Source: Marinobacter lipolyticus SM19 (GTDB lineage: Bacteria > Pseudomonadota > Gammaproteobacteria > Pseudomonadales > Oleiphilaceae). Taken from it: a stretch of DNA of 64,000 nt. The stretch lies in NCBI RefSeq assembly GCF_000397065.2, contig NZ_KE007306.1, positions 701,164-765,163 of the forward strand, in the 5' to 3' direction. The notes under the pieces were generated by a model. It was not told the origin of the DNA and did not search any database. It was given only the letters and a program-made list of their open reading frames with translations. This document shows, piece by piece, positions 54,912 to 63,963 of the stretch. Position 1 is the stretch's first letter, and the number at the start of each line of letters is the position of its first letter. A program made the position numbers and the translations under genes.

Positions 54912-55766
54912 CTAATGGGCGCGCCATCCCGCAAACTCGAGAATTCTGTCCTTTTCAGTGTGGAGCGCTATCTCGATGCCGTCTCCCGCCAAGTTAGCAA
55001 GGGCTTCTTCGAACGCTTCAAAACGCACGCCATTAACCTGACTAGGCTCCGGACCTTTCACCGGAAATAGCACAGGGCCTCTCAGCAGATCGCGCTCGCG
55101 GAGCTGATCCACTCTCAGCTTCCACTTGCCGCCATGCTCAATGATAGCGGTGGATTCGTTCTGCCCCAGGAACAGGGGTTTGATCACCCGGATGGCCTCG
55201 TTGTCTTTTTGTTCAACGAAGGGGAAGGTGACTCGGTAAAGCTGATCTTCAATCCGACGCTTGGTAAAACGCTTTGCCAGATCCCGCTGTTCCAGAAGTT
55301 TTTTGATGCCCCTCTCGAGAACAGTCTCCTGATATTCCGGGGTGACGAAGTTCCTGCCAACGTAATGTTCGTAAAGCTCAGTCAGTGCTCGCTCAGGGTT
55401 CTCCGCCAGCACTGCCCGCTGCTCGCTGAACCGAACGATGGTTTCTCGGGGCCGAATCAATTCCTGAAAAAGTCCTTTATGAAATCCATACTCCCGGTCT
55501 TTATCACCAAACTCGGCGATCTGGTCCTTGAGCATGCCCTGCACTCTGCACAACTCTGCATCCAGGTTCGCCATCGTTTTGAGGTACACCCCCCGGTCCA
55601 GCTCTTCAAAAAACTGGGTGATACGGGCATGTTTTTTCCGAAGCAGTTTAAAGCCCAGGTAGCGGTTTTTTGGCGCCCACAGCAAAATACCGACGTTGGC
55701 GAACTCGCCCGTCTCGATATAAGGCATAAACCGCACGATGGCGTATTGGCAGGCTAGCCTGGTCAT
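54912..55766 (-). CDS. DUF3037 protein
   Basis: The 284-residue soluble protein begins MTRLACQYAIVRFMPYIETGEFANVGILLWAP, the typical start of DUF3037. Such genes nearly always accompany a HipA-like kinase gene, as here: the ATG overlaps the kinase stop (ATGA). The pairing suggests substrate, inhibitor or partner of the kinase; no function is established. The DNA lies within cargo between hsdS and hsdR and is transcribed against them. Confidence 0.82.
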   Translation of the reverse strand: MTRLACQYAIVRFMPYIETGEFANVGILLWAPKNRYLGFKLLRKKHARITQFFEELDRGVYLKTMANLDAELCRVQGMLKDQIAEFGDKDREYGFHKGLFQELIRPRETIVRFSEQRAVLAENPERALTELYEHYVGRNFVTPEYQETVLERGIKKLLEQRDLAKRFTKRRIEDQLYRVTFPFVEQKDNEAIRVIKPLFLGQNESTAIIEHGGKWKLRVDQLRERDLLRGPVLFPVKGPEPSQVNGVRFEAFEEALANLAGDGIEIALHTEKDRILEFAGWRAH

Positions 55767-56557
55767 TTCCGGTTCCAAAAGTTGTCGCTACGAAAACGTT
55801 GCAAGTGTTTCAGGAATGAATCCGGATCAAAGTCCAGTTTCAACGTCATTTCGGGGTCTATGTAAAACCACTCCTCGGGAATGGCCTGAATAATGCCGTC
55901 CCACTCCCTCAAAGCCTGTTCCATCCGATCAGTATAGTGCTGACGCTCAATCAAGTCATCGAACACATCTGGCACGCTGTCTTTGAAGGCGTGGTACCGG
56001 AAAAAATGATCTGGATCGAAATCCGGGTCGAACGCCTGGTTGTGGTCGATAACCACAAGGCGCTGCTCTTCCGCATCCCAGAACAGATTGGCGTTCCCGC
56101 CGTTTCTCGTCAATTGACGGTCGACATTGGATATCCACCAATCGAAAACGAGTAGAGAGCCACGTATTTCAGGCGGGACATCAGGAATCTGGGAGAAAGC
56201 CAACTCCGTTATCCTCTGTTCCACCGATCCAAAAGCCGAGCCCCGGCCCAACTCAAGCGCATCTTCTGCTGATAACACTTCGGCTAACTCTTCGGGAACA
56301 TCAACAAGGCTGAATGGAGCTACGGGAATTCCCATGGCCAGAGCGAGGTTGCCAGATATCCATTCGTTGATCTGACTCTGCCTGCCCGCCCCGCTGCCTT
56401 TGACGAAATAGATCTCTCCATCATTGCCTCTGCAGATAAAGGGCAGAGTCATGCCGTGTTCCGAGCGGCGCAACACTTCGATGATCTCGACTTCATGGTG
56501 AGGCAAACTCGGCACAGGTATGAAATTCCCTTTTACACAGCGATTACTTCGACACAT
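55763..56557 (-). CDS. HipA-like kinase family protein
   Basis: The ~264-residue protein is a reduced HipA-type protein kinase. A nucleotide-binding lysine region is visible as EIYFVKGSGAGRQSQINEWI. The catalytic segment is VFDWWISNVDRQLTRNGGNANLFW, followed by RLVVIDHNQAFD, which contain the expected asparagine/aspartate residues. It lacks the N-terminal HipA domain and has no HipB-like antitoxin beside it. The start is uncertain: ATG 56557 is used, while an upstream ATG at 56623 or a GTG within the first 16 codons is possible. Confidence 0.75.
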   Translation of the reverse strand: MCRSNRCVKGNFIPVPSLPHHEVEIIEVLRRSEHGMTLPFICRGNDGEIYFVKGSGAGRQSQINEWISGNLALAMGIPVAPFSLVDVPEELAEVLSAEDALELGRGSAFGSVEQRITELAFSQIPDVPPEIRGSLLVFDWWISNVDRQLTRNGGNANLFWDAEEQRLVVIDHNQAFDPDFDPDHFFRYHAFKDSVPDVFDDLIERQHYTDRMEQALREWDGIIQAIPEEWFYIDPEMTLKLDFDPDSFLKHLQRFRSDNFWNRK

Positions 56558-56765
56558 CCTAATAAAGGTAAACGTGGAACGGCTCAACCGTATCCCATAT
56601 TCTGTTCTTGTGAAAGCGCACATATGCCAGAAAGTTTATTTCATCACTAATCGTTTCTCGGCACACCGTGACTGGTAACTGATTGGAATTCCATGCATTT
56701 CTCATTTCACCGCAAATCAAAGTCGGCCGAAACAAAGCTTTAATAGAGTGTATAACCAGAAACCC

Positions 56766-57323
56766 ATGATCCGCCTCCACTGCACAAAGAAGATTCTGGC
56801 AAAACTGCCTCTGGATTCATCCGATCGACTCAAACGCAAGCTTCCACTCCCGCACGCCGCCAATGACGGGCCTGAGAGCCCGCTGAGCGGTTGGCACGCC
56901 AACCTGCTCACCATCCAGCGACGCAGTTGCGTGTTGTTCGTCCATGACAGCACCTGCTTTCCGGTGCTGGCCACCTGCCTCACAAAACCGGACTTCGCAG
57001 AGCTGGACTGGTGGTTTCAGGATGCACTGATGAACACCCTGCTCAAATCCGGCGCGAATGAGGCGCAGATGGACGCCGCCGCAGGCGCCCTCTCCTACCT
57101 GACATGCGATTCAGAATGTGACCGTTCCGTGCAGGCAACCATGAACCGGATGGGGCAGGATCTTGAGCATCAGATCTCGTATGACCGGCTCTCGATCAGC
57201 GACCTGGCACCCTACAGAACCGGAGCGTGGTTGGCAGACAGGCCCTACACCGTGAAGGGTGTCAAAGGCGCGATCTGGCCTCAGCGGGAGATGCTGGCAT
57301 TGTTGGATACCATTAAACGATAG
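56766..57323 (+). CDS. DUF6933 protein
   Basis: The 185-residue protein begins MIRLHCTKKILAKLPL and has GWHANLLTIQRRSCVLFVHDSTCFPVL, matching DUF6933, a family of small cytoplasmic proteins often found alone or near mobile genes. Function unknown. It stands divergent from the HipA-like kinase and converges with the HTH protein, whose end overlaps it by 11 bases. Confidence 0.75.
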   Translation: MIRLHCTKKILAKLPLDSSDRLKRKLPLPHAANDGPESPLSGWHANLLTIQRRSCVLFVHDSTCFPVLATCLTKPDFAELDWWFQDALMNTLLKSGANEAQMDAAAGALSYLTCDSECDRSVQATMNRMGQDLEHQISYDRLSISDLAPYRTGAWLADRPYTVKGVKGAIWPQREMLALLDTIKR

Positions 57324-57846
57324 CACTATGTTGGCTTAGCTGCGCCTGTAATTGCTGATCGATCCGCCCTGCTTCCCGCGTCAGGTTCACGCCCATGCTT
57401 ACGTGAGCCACGTCCATTAAATCCGTCGGAATCGCCCGTTTCTGTACCTCGGAGAACCAGGCCAGGACATCAAATAAATGCCAGATTGCTGACGCGCCCT
57501 CATGGACCGGCAGTGGAAAACTGGCCAGATGGGTTTGAATGAGTTTTCGCATGTTCTGGCGGGAAAACTTCAGCAGGCTCGCCATGTCGGAAATACCCAC
57601 AAAATCCGGCCCGGCCTCCACCAGACGGGCCTCAGGAACCGCCCGTTGCACATCTTGTATCGCGCTCAGGATGGCTTGTTCTGCTGATTCAGCCTCGCGG
57701 GTGAAGTTTAGAGCAAGCCGGCCTTTTTGGCCGAGGCCGATGATGGCGTCCTCGCACCCCGCTTGAAACAATGAGCTCTCAATCTGGTCCTGTGCAAGAT
57801 CTGGCGGAACTGAAAATTTAAGCGTGAAGTCGTATTCACGATTCAT
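57313..57846 (-). CDS. HTH-containing partner of the HicA-like protein
   Basis: The 177-residue protein has a helix-turn-helix-like segment (VGISDMASLLKFSRQNMRKLIQT, residues ~85-107) in a mostly helical protein with an N-terminal alpha/beta part (DFTLKFSVPPDLAQDQIESSLFQAGCEDA). A strong ribosome site GGAGGTG precedes ATG 57846, which lies inside the last codons of the upstream gene. The two-gene arrangement (small basic protein first, DNA-binding-like protein second) resembles a toxin-antitoxin pair in which the second gene product also regulates. Confidence 0.7.
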   Translation of the reverse strand: MNREYDFTLKFSVPPDLAQDQIESSLFQAGCEDAIIGLGQKGRLALNFTREAESAEQAILSAIQDVQRAVPEARLVEAGPDFVGISDMASLLKFSRQNMRKLIQTHLASFPLPVHEGASAIWHLFDVLAWFSEVQKRAIPTDLMDVAHVSMGVNLTREAGRIDQQLQAQLSQHSAIV

Positions 57847-58105
57847 GGTCTTCACCTCCGTCAGCTCGGTTCTCCGTGCAGTTATCAACGATGCGGCGAA
57901 TCTGCCTGGCATGGTTCTGTGGATTCCTGGGGGTGCTCCAGATACTGGCAACACAGAACTCTCCACACCGGCAATCCCTCGTATTGAATGGACAATACAT
58001 TCGCGCCCACGCATGGCCGTTCCTGTTTTCGATCCGCCAGCCATTCAGTTCCGCGAAGGCCAGCGCCGCTTCAATATCTTTGTTCGCGTGTCTCTTGCGG
58101 GGCAT
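57836..58105 (-). CDS. Small HicA-like protein
   Basis: The 89-residue protein begins MPRKRHANKDIEAALAFAELNGWRI and contains NGHAWARMYCP, reminiscent of the HicA mRNA-interferase fold (helix, then GW..., then a G-H motif in a beta strand). Three cysteines follow in CRCGEFC, which could bind metal. It overlaps the downstream HTH-type gene by 11 bases. The resemblance to HicA is from motifs only. Confidence 0.65.
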   Translation of the reverse strand: MPRKRHANKDIEAALAFAELNGWRIENRNGHAWARMYCPFNTRDCRCGEFCVASIWSTPRNPQNHARQIRRIVDNCTENRADGGEDHES

Positions 58106-58173
58106 TCTCGCCATTCCTTGGGCAAATAATACACAGCAACGTTGTCATAAGACAACCTTGCTGTGTCGAAAAG

Positions 58174-58608
58174 TTAGGCCGGATTCAGCTTCGCGAGATA
58201 ACGGCGCGCCACCCTGCCAAAAATCAGCAAGCACACAAGGGTCTGCACCAGTACTGCAACCGCAAAGCCGATCATCAGAATGCCCAGCGGAAATTCTGAG
58301 ATAACCATCATGACTTCATCAATCGCAGGGGCATCGGCTGATACGAATAGCAGGACGATAAGGAAAATGAACGAGACAACCAGCGCAATGATGTTCACAG
58401 AAATCGACATTATCCAGTTCTCCCGGAACGTCGGTGCACGACCGAACGCCGAAACCGAAGCGACCATTGCGCCATAGGCGGCACCAATCATCGCCCCGAT
58501 CTGCGCGCCGGAATTCATCTCAATGTTGAATACCTCACCGATGGTAATAATGCAGAGCTGCAGGGCTGCGTAGAGGCCGGTAAAGTTGAGGATGGTCTTT
58601 GTGATCAT
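58174..58608 (-). CDS. Small four-helix membrane protein (ABZJ_00895-like)
   Basis: The 144-residue protein has four hydrophobic helices: ILNFTGLYAALQLCIITIG, GAQIGAMIGAAYGAMVA, IIALVVSFIFLIVLLFV and GILMIGFAVAVLVQTLV. Its pattern resembles the ABZJ_00895 family of small membrane proteins. It is transcribed after the PAAR gene and another small membrane protein, so it is an immunity-protein candidate for the glycine-zipper effector. Function not demonstrated. Confidence 0.7.
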   Translation of the reverse strand: MITKTILNFTGLYAALQLCIITIGEVFNIEMNSGAQIGAMIGAAYGAMVASVSAFGRAPTFRENWIMSISVNIIALVVSFIFLIVLLFVSADAPAIDEVMMVISEFPLGILMIGFAVAVLVQTLVCLLIFGRVARRYLAKLNPA

Positions 58609-58628
58609 GTTTAAGCTTCCGTGCTTTT

Positions 58629-59027
58629 TCAATGGATATTTTGGGACACCACCAAGTTGGTAAGGAGTGTGGTTAGAACAGCCAGATACATAAGTAGCAC
58701 AGGAACAATGACCCAGGCCTGCCAGCTTCTCGGCAAGGGCACGGCCGGATCGCCCAGCAGAGATGCGCGCTGTTGGAAGAACGGAAATGGGATCGCCCGG
58801 AAAATCAGATAAGCAAACACATTGCTGCTTCTCATCAACCGTCCAATGATCTTTCCTTGCCAAATGTGCCTTGCTGTTGAAATACCCCCTCGTTTAGTCG
58901 CCACGCGATCTTCGATTAGAGACACATAGCGGAACCCAAACGTAATGATGACAAACAATGGTAGAAGACCAACAAAAAGACTCAGATATCCTATGTGCGC
59001 TAGCGCATAAACCAGTTGGTTACTCAT
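58629..59027 (-). CDS. Small membrane protein after PAAR gene, immunity candidate
   Basis: The 132-residue protein has two clear membrane segments (IGYLSLFVGLLPLFVIITFGF at ~12-32 and WVIVPVLLMYLAVLTTLLTN near the C-terminus) and a basic middle. The ATG at 59027 overlaps the PAAR gene stop (ATGA), so translation is coupled. Type VI effectors that make pores are usually followed by a membrane immunity protein, which fits this position. Confidence 0.72.
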   Translation of the reverse strand: MSNQLVYALAHIGYLSLFVGLLPLFVIITFGFRYVSLIEDRVATKRGGISTARHIWQGKIIGRLMRSSNVFAYLIFRAIPFPFFQQRASLLGDPAVPLPRSWQAWVIVPVLLMYLAVLTTLLTNLVVSQNIH

Positions 59028-60513
59028 CGCTCCGAACCTCGTAAACCAATTGGCCTGCATCGGCCCCTGCATCACCCATGATTTTTCCGCCTGCCGCACC
59101 ACCGATGCCGGCAGCGATGATTCCGCAGGCCACCCCACCTATCCCGCCCGTACCAATGCCGACGACTGTACACAATACCGGCGCTAATGAAGCTCCAACA
59201 GCACCACCCATGGCGGAACCAGCAAATCGCCCAGACTCGACGTAGGCCACTTGCTCACATTCATTGGTGCGCCCAGTCGAACACGCCTCGTAAATCTTGT
59301 ACCCAGCCAGCCCAGCATCCAGCGCCACAACCAATCGCCCGCCATGCTCCACAAACCGTGCAGCGCCCGCAGCTCTTGAATAGTGCGCTCCATAGCCCGG
59401 AATCGGTCCGACACCCGCTTCTTTCCAATGGTGAGCTGTACCTTTCGTTGAAAGCCCAAGAGCCCTCTTCAACTTGGGGTTGTCATCGAGCGAAAGGCCT
59501 TTTCGCGCCATCTTTCCGAGGGCGAAATCCAGTTTGGTGAATAACGACTGGCGTTGCTCATAAAATTCCGGCACATTCAGCCTGCCGTGTTTTCTGAAGG
59601 TATTCTGATACAGCGCCTCAATGTCTTTCAGTGTCGCGTCAATGCTCTTTATCTGTTGGCCAATCATCGCCGCGCCTGCACCCATGCCGGTTGCGGCATT
59701 CGCCGTCATCAGTTCCAGAAGGTCGTAATGATCAACGATAAACTGAGCCTCCTGCTCGCTCAGTTGTCGCACCTCCTGATTTACTTGGGCCGCCACGGTC
59801 ATCAGGTCATTTTCTTCGACCGTGCATTCCAAACTTTCAGGGTCTGCAATAACGATCATTTCCCCGGGTAGAACCCGGTTACCCAGCCCTGGATTCAAAC
59901 GCTCAAAATTATCAGGTTTCGCAGATGCATCACCATAAAGCTGAGACAACAGCTCATTGCGGCTCATTGGTTCGCGAACAACATGGAATCCGGGTTCACT
60001 CAGGTCACGAGTGTCGCTAGCATCAGGATGCATTGCGCTTGCCGTACTGTTCGTTCCGGGCGCAGTTGCTGATGATGAGTTAGCCGGAGAAGCAATAGAC
60101 TCAGCCCGGCTTGTGGAGTTCACCCTCTCAGGTGCTGCCTGAACAGCCTCACCGGCGGTCGTTGAAGACACTGCTGCTCTTGCGGCGGCTGGGGATACTC
60201 CCGAAAATGGCGCAGGCGTGTGAGTGTCACCAATCACCACAGACCCCGACCCAATCGTCACACCACCACAGGAAATAGCACCGCCGGTCACAGCGGCCGG
60301 CTTGCCATTGATCATGACCGTTGCAGAACCACCGGCGATGGTTCGGGGATGGGGTGGATGCTTCGGTTTGGAGTGGGGTGCCAGCGGATCGCCCACGCGG
60401 GCAGCGGGCTTGCCGTCAATCAGTACATCCGGGGAGCCAGCAATCACTGGCGTGGGCGGGAAACCTTCGTGGTCGGAGCCGAGGTCTCCGAGCAGGACGA
60501 TTGCTTTACTCAT
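59020..60513 (-). CDS. PAAR-domain protein with glycine-zipper C-terminus (type VI effector candidate)
   Basis: The 497-residue protein begins with a PAAR domain (residues ~1-100; KAIVLLGDLGSDHEGFPPTP, DGKPAARVGDPLAPH, GAISCGGVTIGSGSVVIGD), which caps the VgrG spike of type VI secretion systems. A linker follows, then a LysM-like segment (ELLSQLYGDASAKPDNFERLN), then a helical region, and finally a glycine-zipper-like hydrophobic stretch (residues ~425-480; many GxxxG, GTGGIGGVACGIIAAGIGG). Such a tail could insert into membranes. The T6SS core genes are not in the window, so it would be an orphan effector. Ribosome site AAGGA upstream. Confidence 0.85.
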   Translation of the reverse strand: MSKAIVLLGDLGSDHEGFPPTPVIAGSPDVLIDGKPAARVGDPLAPHSKPKHPPHPRTIAGGSATVMINGKPAAVTGGAISCGGVTIGSGSVVIGDTHTPAPFSGVSPAAARAAVSSTTAGEAVQAAPERVNSTSRAESIASPANSSSATAPGTNSTASAMHPDASDTRDLSEPGFHVVREPMSRNELLSQLYGDASAKPDNFERLNPGLGNRVLPGEMIVIADPESLECTVEENDLMTVAAQVNQEVRQLSEQEAQFIVDHYDLLELMTANAATGMGAGAAMIGQQIKSIDATLKDIEALYQNTFRKHGRLNVPEFYEQRQSLFTKLDFALGKMARKGLSLDDNPKLKRALGLSTKGTAHHWKEAGVGPIPGYGAHYSRAAGAARFVEHGGRLVVALDAGLAGYKIYEACSTGRTNECEQVAYVESGRFAGSAMGGAVGASLAPVLCTVVGIGTGGIGGVACGIIAAGIGGAAGGKIMGDAGADAGQLVYEVRSDE

Positions 60514-60720
60514 GTAGCATCCTTTGCGTTTTGCTGAGCCATCCTGGCTCTGTGAGTTGACAGACGCAGTTTATACGTAAGTGCTCGCCCGGCCAAATTC
60601 TGCGATTTCAGAGTGTGATGCCGTCGGGCGGGCAAAAAATGGCTACAATCAGGTAACATGCTAATAAACCATGCGGATTCAGCCGGTCCGGGACGCCAGT
60701 TCACGCAGTAAGGATAGGGA

Positions 60721-63700
60721 ATGCCGAAGTTCACCGAGGACAAACTGGAACAGGCCATTATCACTTTGTTGGGTGAACAGGGATTTCCACATACGCCTGG
60801 CCCTTCCCTTTCACGCTCACCAGACGACGTTCTTATCTTCGACGACCTGCGGTCTTTCCTGGCCAGTCGCTACGCCAACGATGGCATCACGGAGCATGAG
60901 ATCAGCATCATCATCAACCAGCTGGATGCCCTCTCCGCCTCGGATCTTTACGCCTCCAACAAGACCATCCACAGGTGGGTGGCCGACGGTTTCCTGCTAA
61001 AGCGGGAAGATCACACCCGGAAAGACCTTTACATTCAACTGGTGGGCTATAACGGGCTTCCGGAGCAGCGTGAGCCAGGGCCTGGCGACGTTGATACGTT
61101 CATTGCGGATGACGGCGAAGATTATAACGCCGGCGGCAATATCTACCGCGTGGTCAACCAGTTGGAGGTTGAAGGGCTGGAGAAGCGCATCCCGGATGCT
61201 ATTCTCTACATCAACGGCCTGCCGTTGGTGGTGTTCGAGTTCAAAAGCGCCACCCGTGAGAACGCCACCATTTACGATGCCTGGAAGCAACTTACCGTTC
61301 GCTACGCCCGGGATATTCCGGAGTTGATGAAGTACAACGCCCTGTGCGTGATCAGCGATGGAGTCAACTCCCGCCTCGGCTCCCTGTTCGCGCCCTATGA
61401 GTATTTCTATACCTGGCGCAAGGTGACGGGTAACGAAACCATCGAACAGGACGGCATCAAAGCGCTGCACACGATGATTCAGGGATTGTTTAATCACACC
61501 CGGTTGCGGGAAGTCATTCGGCATTTCATCTATTTCCCGGACAAATCCCACCGGGAGGAAAAGATTGTTTGCCGGTATCCGCAGTTTTACGCCGCCGGTA
61601 AGCTGTTCCGGAACATTCTGGAACACCGCAAACCGGGAGGTGACGGCAAGGGCGGCACCTACTTCGGGGCCACCGGCTGCGGCAAGAGCTTTACCATGCT
61701 GTTTCTCACCCGGCTGCTGATGAAAAGCGTGGACTTTGAAAGCCCCACTATTGTGCTGATTACCGACAGAACCGATCTGGACGACCAATTATCCGGCCAG
61801 TTCACCAACGCCAAGGAATACATCGGCGACCAGACCGTGATCAGCGTGGAGAGCCGCAGCCATCTGCGGGAGCTGTTGAAAGGTCGTACCAGTGGCGGGG
61901 TTTTTCTGACCACGATCCACAAATTCACCGAAGACACCGAACTGCTGACGGATCGGTACAACGTAATCTGTATTTCCGACGAAGCGCACCGCAGCCAGGT
62001 CAACCTGGACCAGAAAGTCCGGGTAACCGAGAACGGCGTCCGGCGCAGTTACGGGTTTGCCAAGTACCTGCACGACTCGCTGCCCAACGCCACCTACGTC
62101 GGCTTCACCGGCACCCCCATCGACGCCACGCTGGATGTGTTTGGCGAGGTGGTGGACAGCTACACCATGACCGAATCGGTCAAGGACGAGATCACCGTTC
62201 CGATCGTCTACGAGGGTCGGGCGGCCAAGGTGATTCTGGACAACGAAAAACTGCAGGAAATCGAGGCCTACTACGACCAGTGCGCGGAGGACGGCGCCAG
62301 CGAGTACCAGATTGAGGAGAGCAAGAAAGCCAGCGCCAACATGAGCATCATCCTGGGCGACCCGGACCGGTTGCGGACGCTGGCGAAGGACTTTGTCCAT
62401 CACTACGAGCAGCGGGTCGAGGAAGGCGCCACCGTCAAAGGCAAGGCCATGTTCGTGTGCAGCAATCGCGCCATTGCCTACCGTTTCTGGCAGGAGCTGA
62501 TTGCACTTCGCCCACAGTGGAACGAAGTACTGGTGTGTGAACCCGGCGCCCGGCTTTCTGACAAAGACCGGCGGGAGATCAAACCAATGGAGCGGGTGAA
62601 ACTGATCATGACCCGGGGCAAGGACGACCCCAAGCCGCTCTGGGACATGCTGGGCACCCAGGAATTCCGCAAGGAGCTGGACCGTCAGTTCAAGAACCCG
62701 AAATCCAACTTCAAGATCGCCATCGTGGTGGACATGTGGCTCACCGGTTTCGATGTGCCGTTTCTGGATACCCTCTACATCGACAAGCCTATTCAACGCC
62801 ACAACCTGATTCAGACCATTTCACGGGTCAACCGAAAATTCGAGGGCAAACGCAAAGGGCTAGTGGTCGACTATATCGGCATCAAAAAGCAGATGAACCT
62901 TGCCTTGGCCCACTACAACAAGGCCGACCAGCAGAATATCGAAGAAATCGAGCAGTCGATCATTGTGGTTAAAGACCACCTGGACCTTTTGAACAAACTC
63001 TTTCACAAGTTTGACGCACGCGCGTACTTCAAGGGCAGCCCGCTGGAACAACTGAATTGCCTGAACCAGGCCGCCGAATATGCCCAGCTTACCGACAAGA
63101 TTGAAAAGCGCTTTATGGCACTGGTGAAGCGCCTAAAGGCGGCCTATGACATCTGCAGCGGTTCGGAAGGCGTGACGCAGCCCGAGCGGGATCGCATTCA
63201 CTTTTATCTGGCCGTTCGCTCCATCGTTTTCAAACTGACCCGCGGCCATGCCCCGGACACTGCCCAGATGAATGCTCGAGTGCGGGAGATGATGACGGAG
63301 GCCCTGAAAGCCGACGGCGTTGAAGAGGTTTTCAAACTGGGTGAGGCCGGCGCCGAGGCGCGCAACATTTTCGACGATGACTATCTGGCGAAGATCGAGA
63401 AAATCAAACTTCCAAACACGAAGATCAAACTTCTCCAACAACTTCTTACCAAAGCGATTGAGGACTTCAAGCGAGTGAATAAAGCTCGCGGTGTCGATTT
63501 CTCCAAGCAACTCCAGGCACTGGTAGAAAAATACAATGAACGAAAAGAAGCGGACGTTCTGCGAGGCGAAGTAGTTGAAGATTTCACGGACGAGATTATT
63601 GACCGCTACATGGGCATGATCCACTCACTGAAACATGAAGTTGGCTCCTTTGAGGAGTTGGGGATCGATCTGGAAGTCAAAGCCTTTTATGACATCCTGA

Positions 63701-63963
63701 AAGACTTGGCGACCAAGTATGACTTTACTTATCCCGAAGAGAAGCTCCTCCCGCTTTCTGAGGCGGTGAAAGCCGTGGTGGACGATAAGATGAAGTATAC
63801 CGACTGGAACCGGCGCGAGGACATCAAGGCAGAACTGAAGGTGGACCTCATCCTGCTGCTGGGGAAGCATGGTTATCCCCCCATTGACCGGGATGAGGTG
63901 TACAAGGAAATCTTCGAGCAAGCCGAGAATTTCAAGAAGTATCAACCGTCCCGCTTACAATAA
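60721..63963 (+). CDS. hsdR: Type I restriction endonuclease HsdR
   Basis: The 1080-residue subunit cuts and translocates DNA. It has the N-terminal endonuclease motif (DAILYINGLPLVVFEFKSA; D...E-x-K), the helicase Walker A GATGCGKSFTMLFLTR (residue ~316), the DEAH-box VICISDEAHRSQ, VGFTGTPI, and the later motif RVNRKFEGKRKGLVVDYIG. The C-terminal ~250 residues are helical and bind HsdM. It is intact. It lies ~5.9 kb after hsdS on the same strand, with its own presumed promoter, separated by oppositely oriented cargo. Confidence 0.95.
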   Translation: MPKFTEDKLEQAIITLLGEQGFPHTPGPSLSRSPDDVLIFDDLRSFLASRYANDGITEHEISIIINQLDALSASDLYASNKTIHRWVADGFLLKREDHTRKDLYIQLVGYNGLPEQREPGPGDVDTFIADDGEDYNAGGNIYRVVNQLEVEGLEKRIPDAILYINGLPLVVFEFKSATRENATIYDAWKQLTVRYARDIPELMKYNALCVISDGVNSRLGSLFAPYEYFYTWRKVTGNETIEQDGIKALHTMIQGLFNHTRLREVIRHFIYFPDKSHREEKIVCRYPQFYAAGKLFRNILEHRKPGGDGKGGTYFGATGCGKSFTMLFLTRLLMKSVDFESPTIVLITDRTDLDDQLSGQFTNAKEYIGDQTVISVESRSHLRELLKGRTSGGVFLTTIHKFTEDTELLTDRYNVICISDEAHRSQVNLDQKVRVTENGVRRSYGFAKYLHDSLPNATYVGFTGTPIDATLDVFGEVVDSYTMTESVKDEITVPIVYEGRAAKVILDNEKLQEIEAYYDQCAEDGASEYQIEESKKASANMSIILGDPDRLRTLAKDFVHHYEQRVEEGATVKGKAMFVCSNRAIAYRFWQELIALRPQWNEVLVCEPGARLSDKDRREIKPMERVKLIMTRGKDDPKPLWDMLGTQEFRKELDRQFKNPKSNFKIAIVVDMWLTGFDVPFLDTLYIDKPIQRHNLIQTISRVNRKFEGKRKGLVVDYIGIKKQMNLALAHYNKADQQNIEEIEQSIIVVKDHLDLLNKLFHKFDARAYFKGSPLEQLNCLNQAAEYAQLTDKIEKRFMALVKRLKAAYDICSGSEGVTQPERDRIHFYLAVRSIVFKLTRGHAPDTAQMNARVREMMTEALKADGVEEVFKLGEAGAEARNIFDDDYLAKIEKIKLPNTKIKLLQQLLTKAIEDFKRVNKARGVDFSKQLQALVEKYNERKEADVLRGEVVEDFTDEIIDRYMGMIHSLKHEVGSFEELGIDLEVKAFYDILKDLATKYDFTYPEEKLLPLSEAVKAVVDDKMKYTDWNRREDIKAELKVDLILLLGKHGYPPIDRDEVYKEIFEQAENFKKYQPSRLQ

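Noticed and set aside
54785-55070. Short plus-strand frames after hsdS
   Set aside because: No family resemblance, no ribosome site, and they are mostly opposite the DUF3037 gene.
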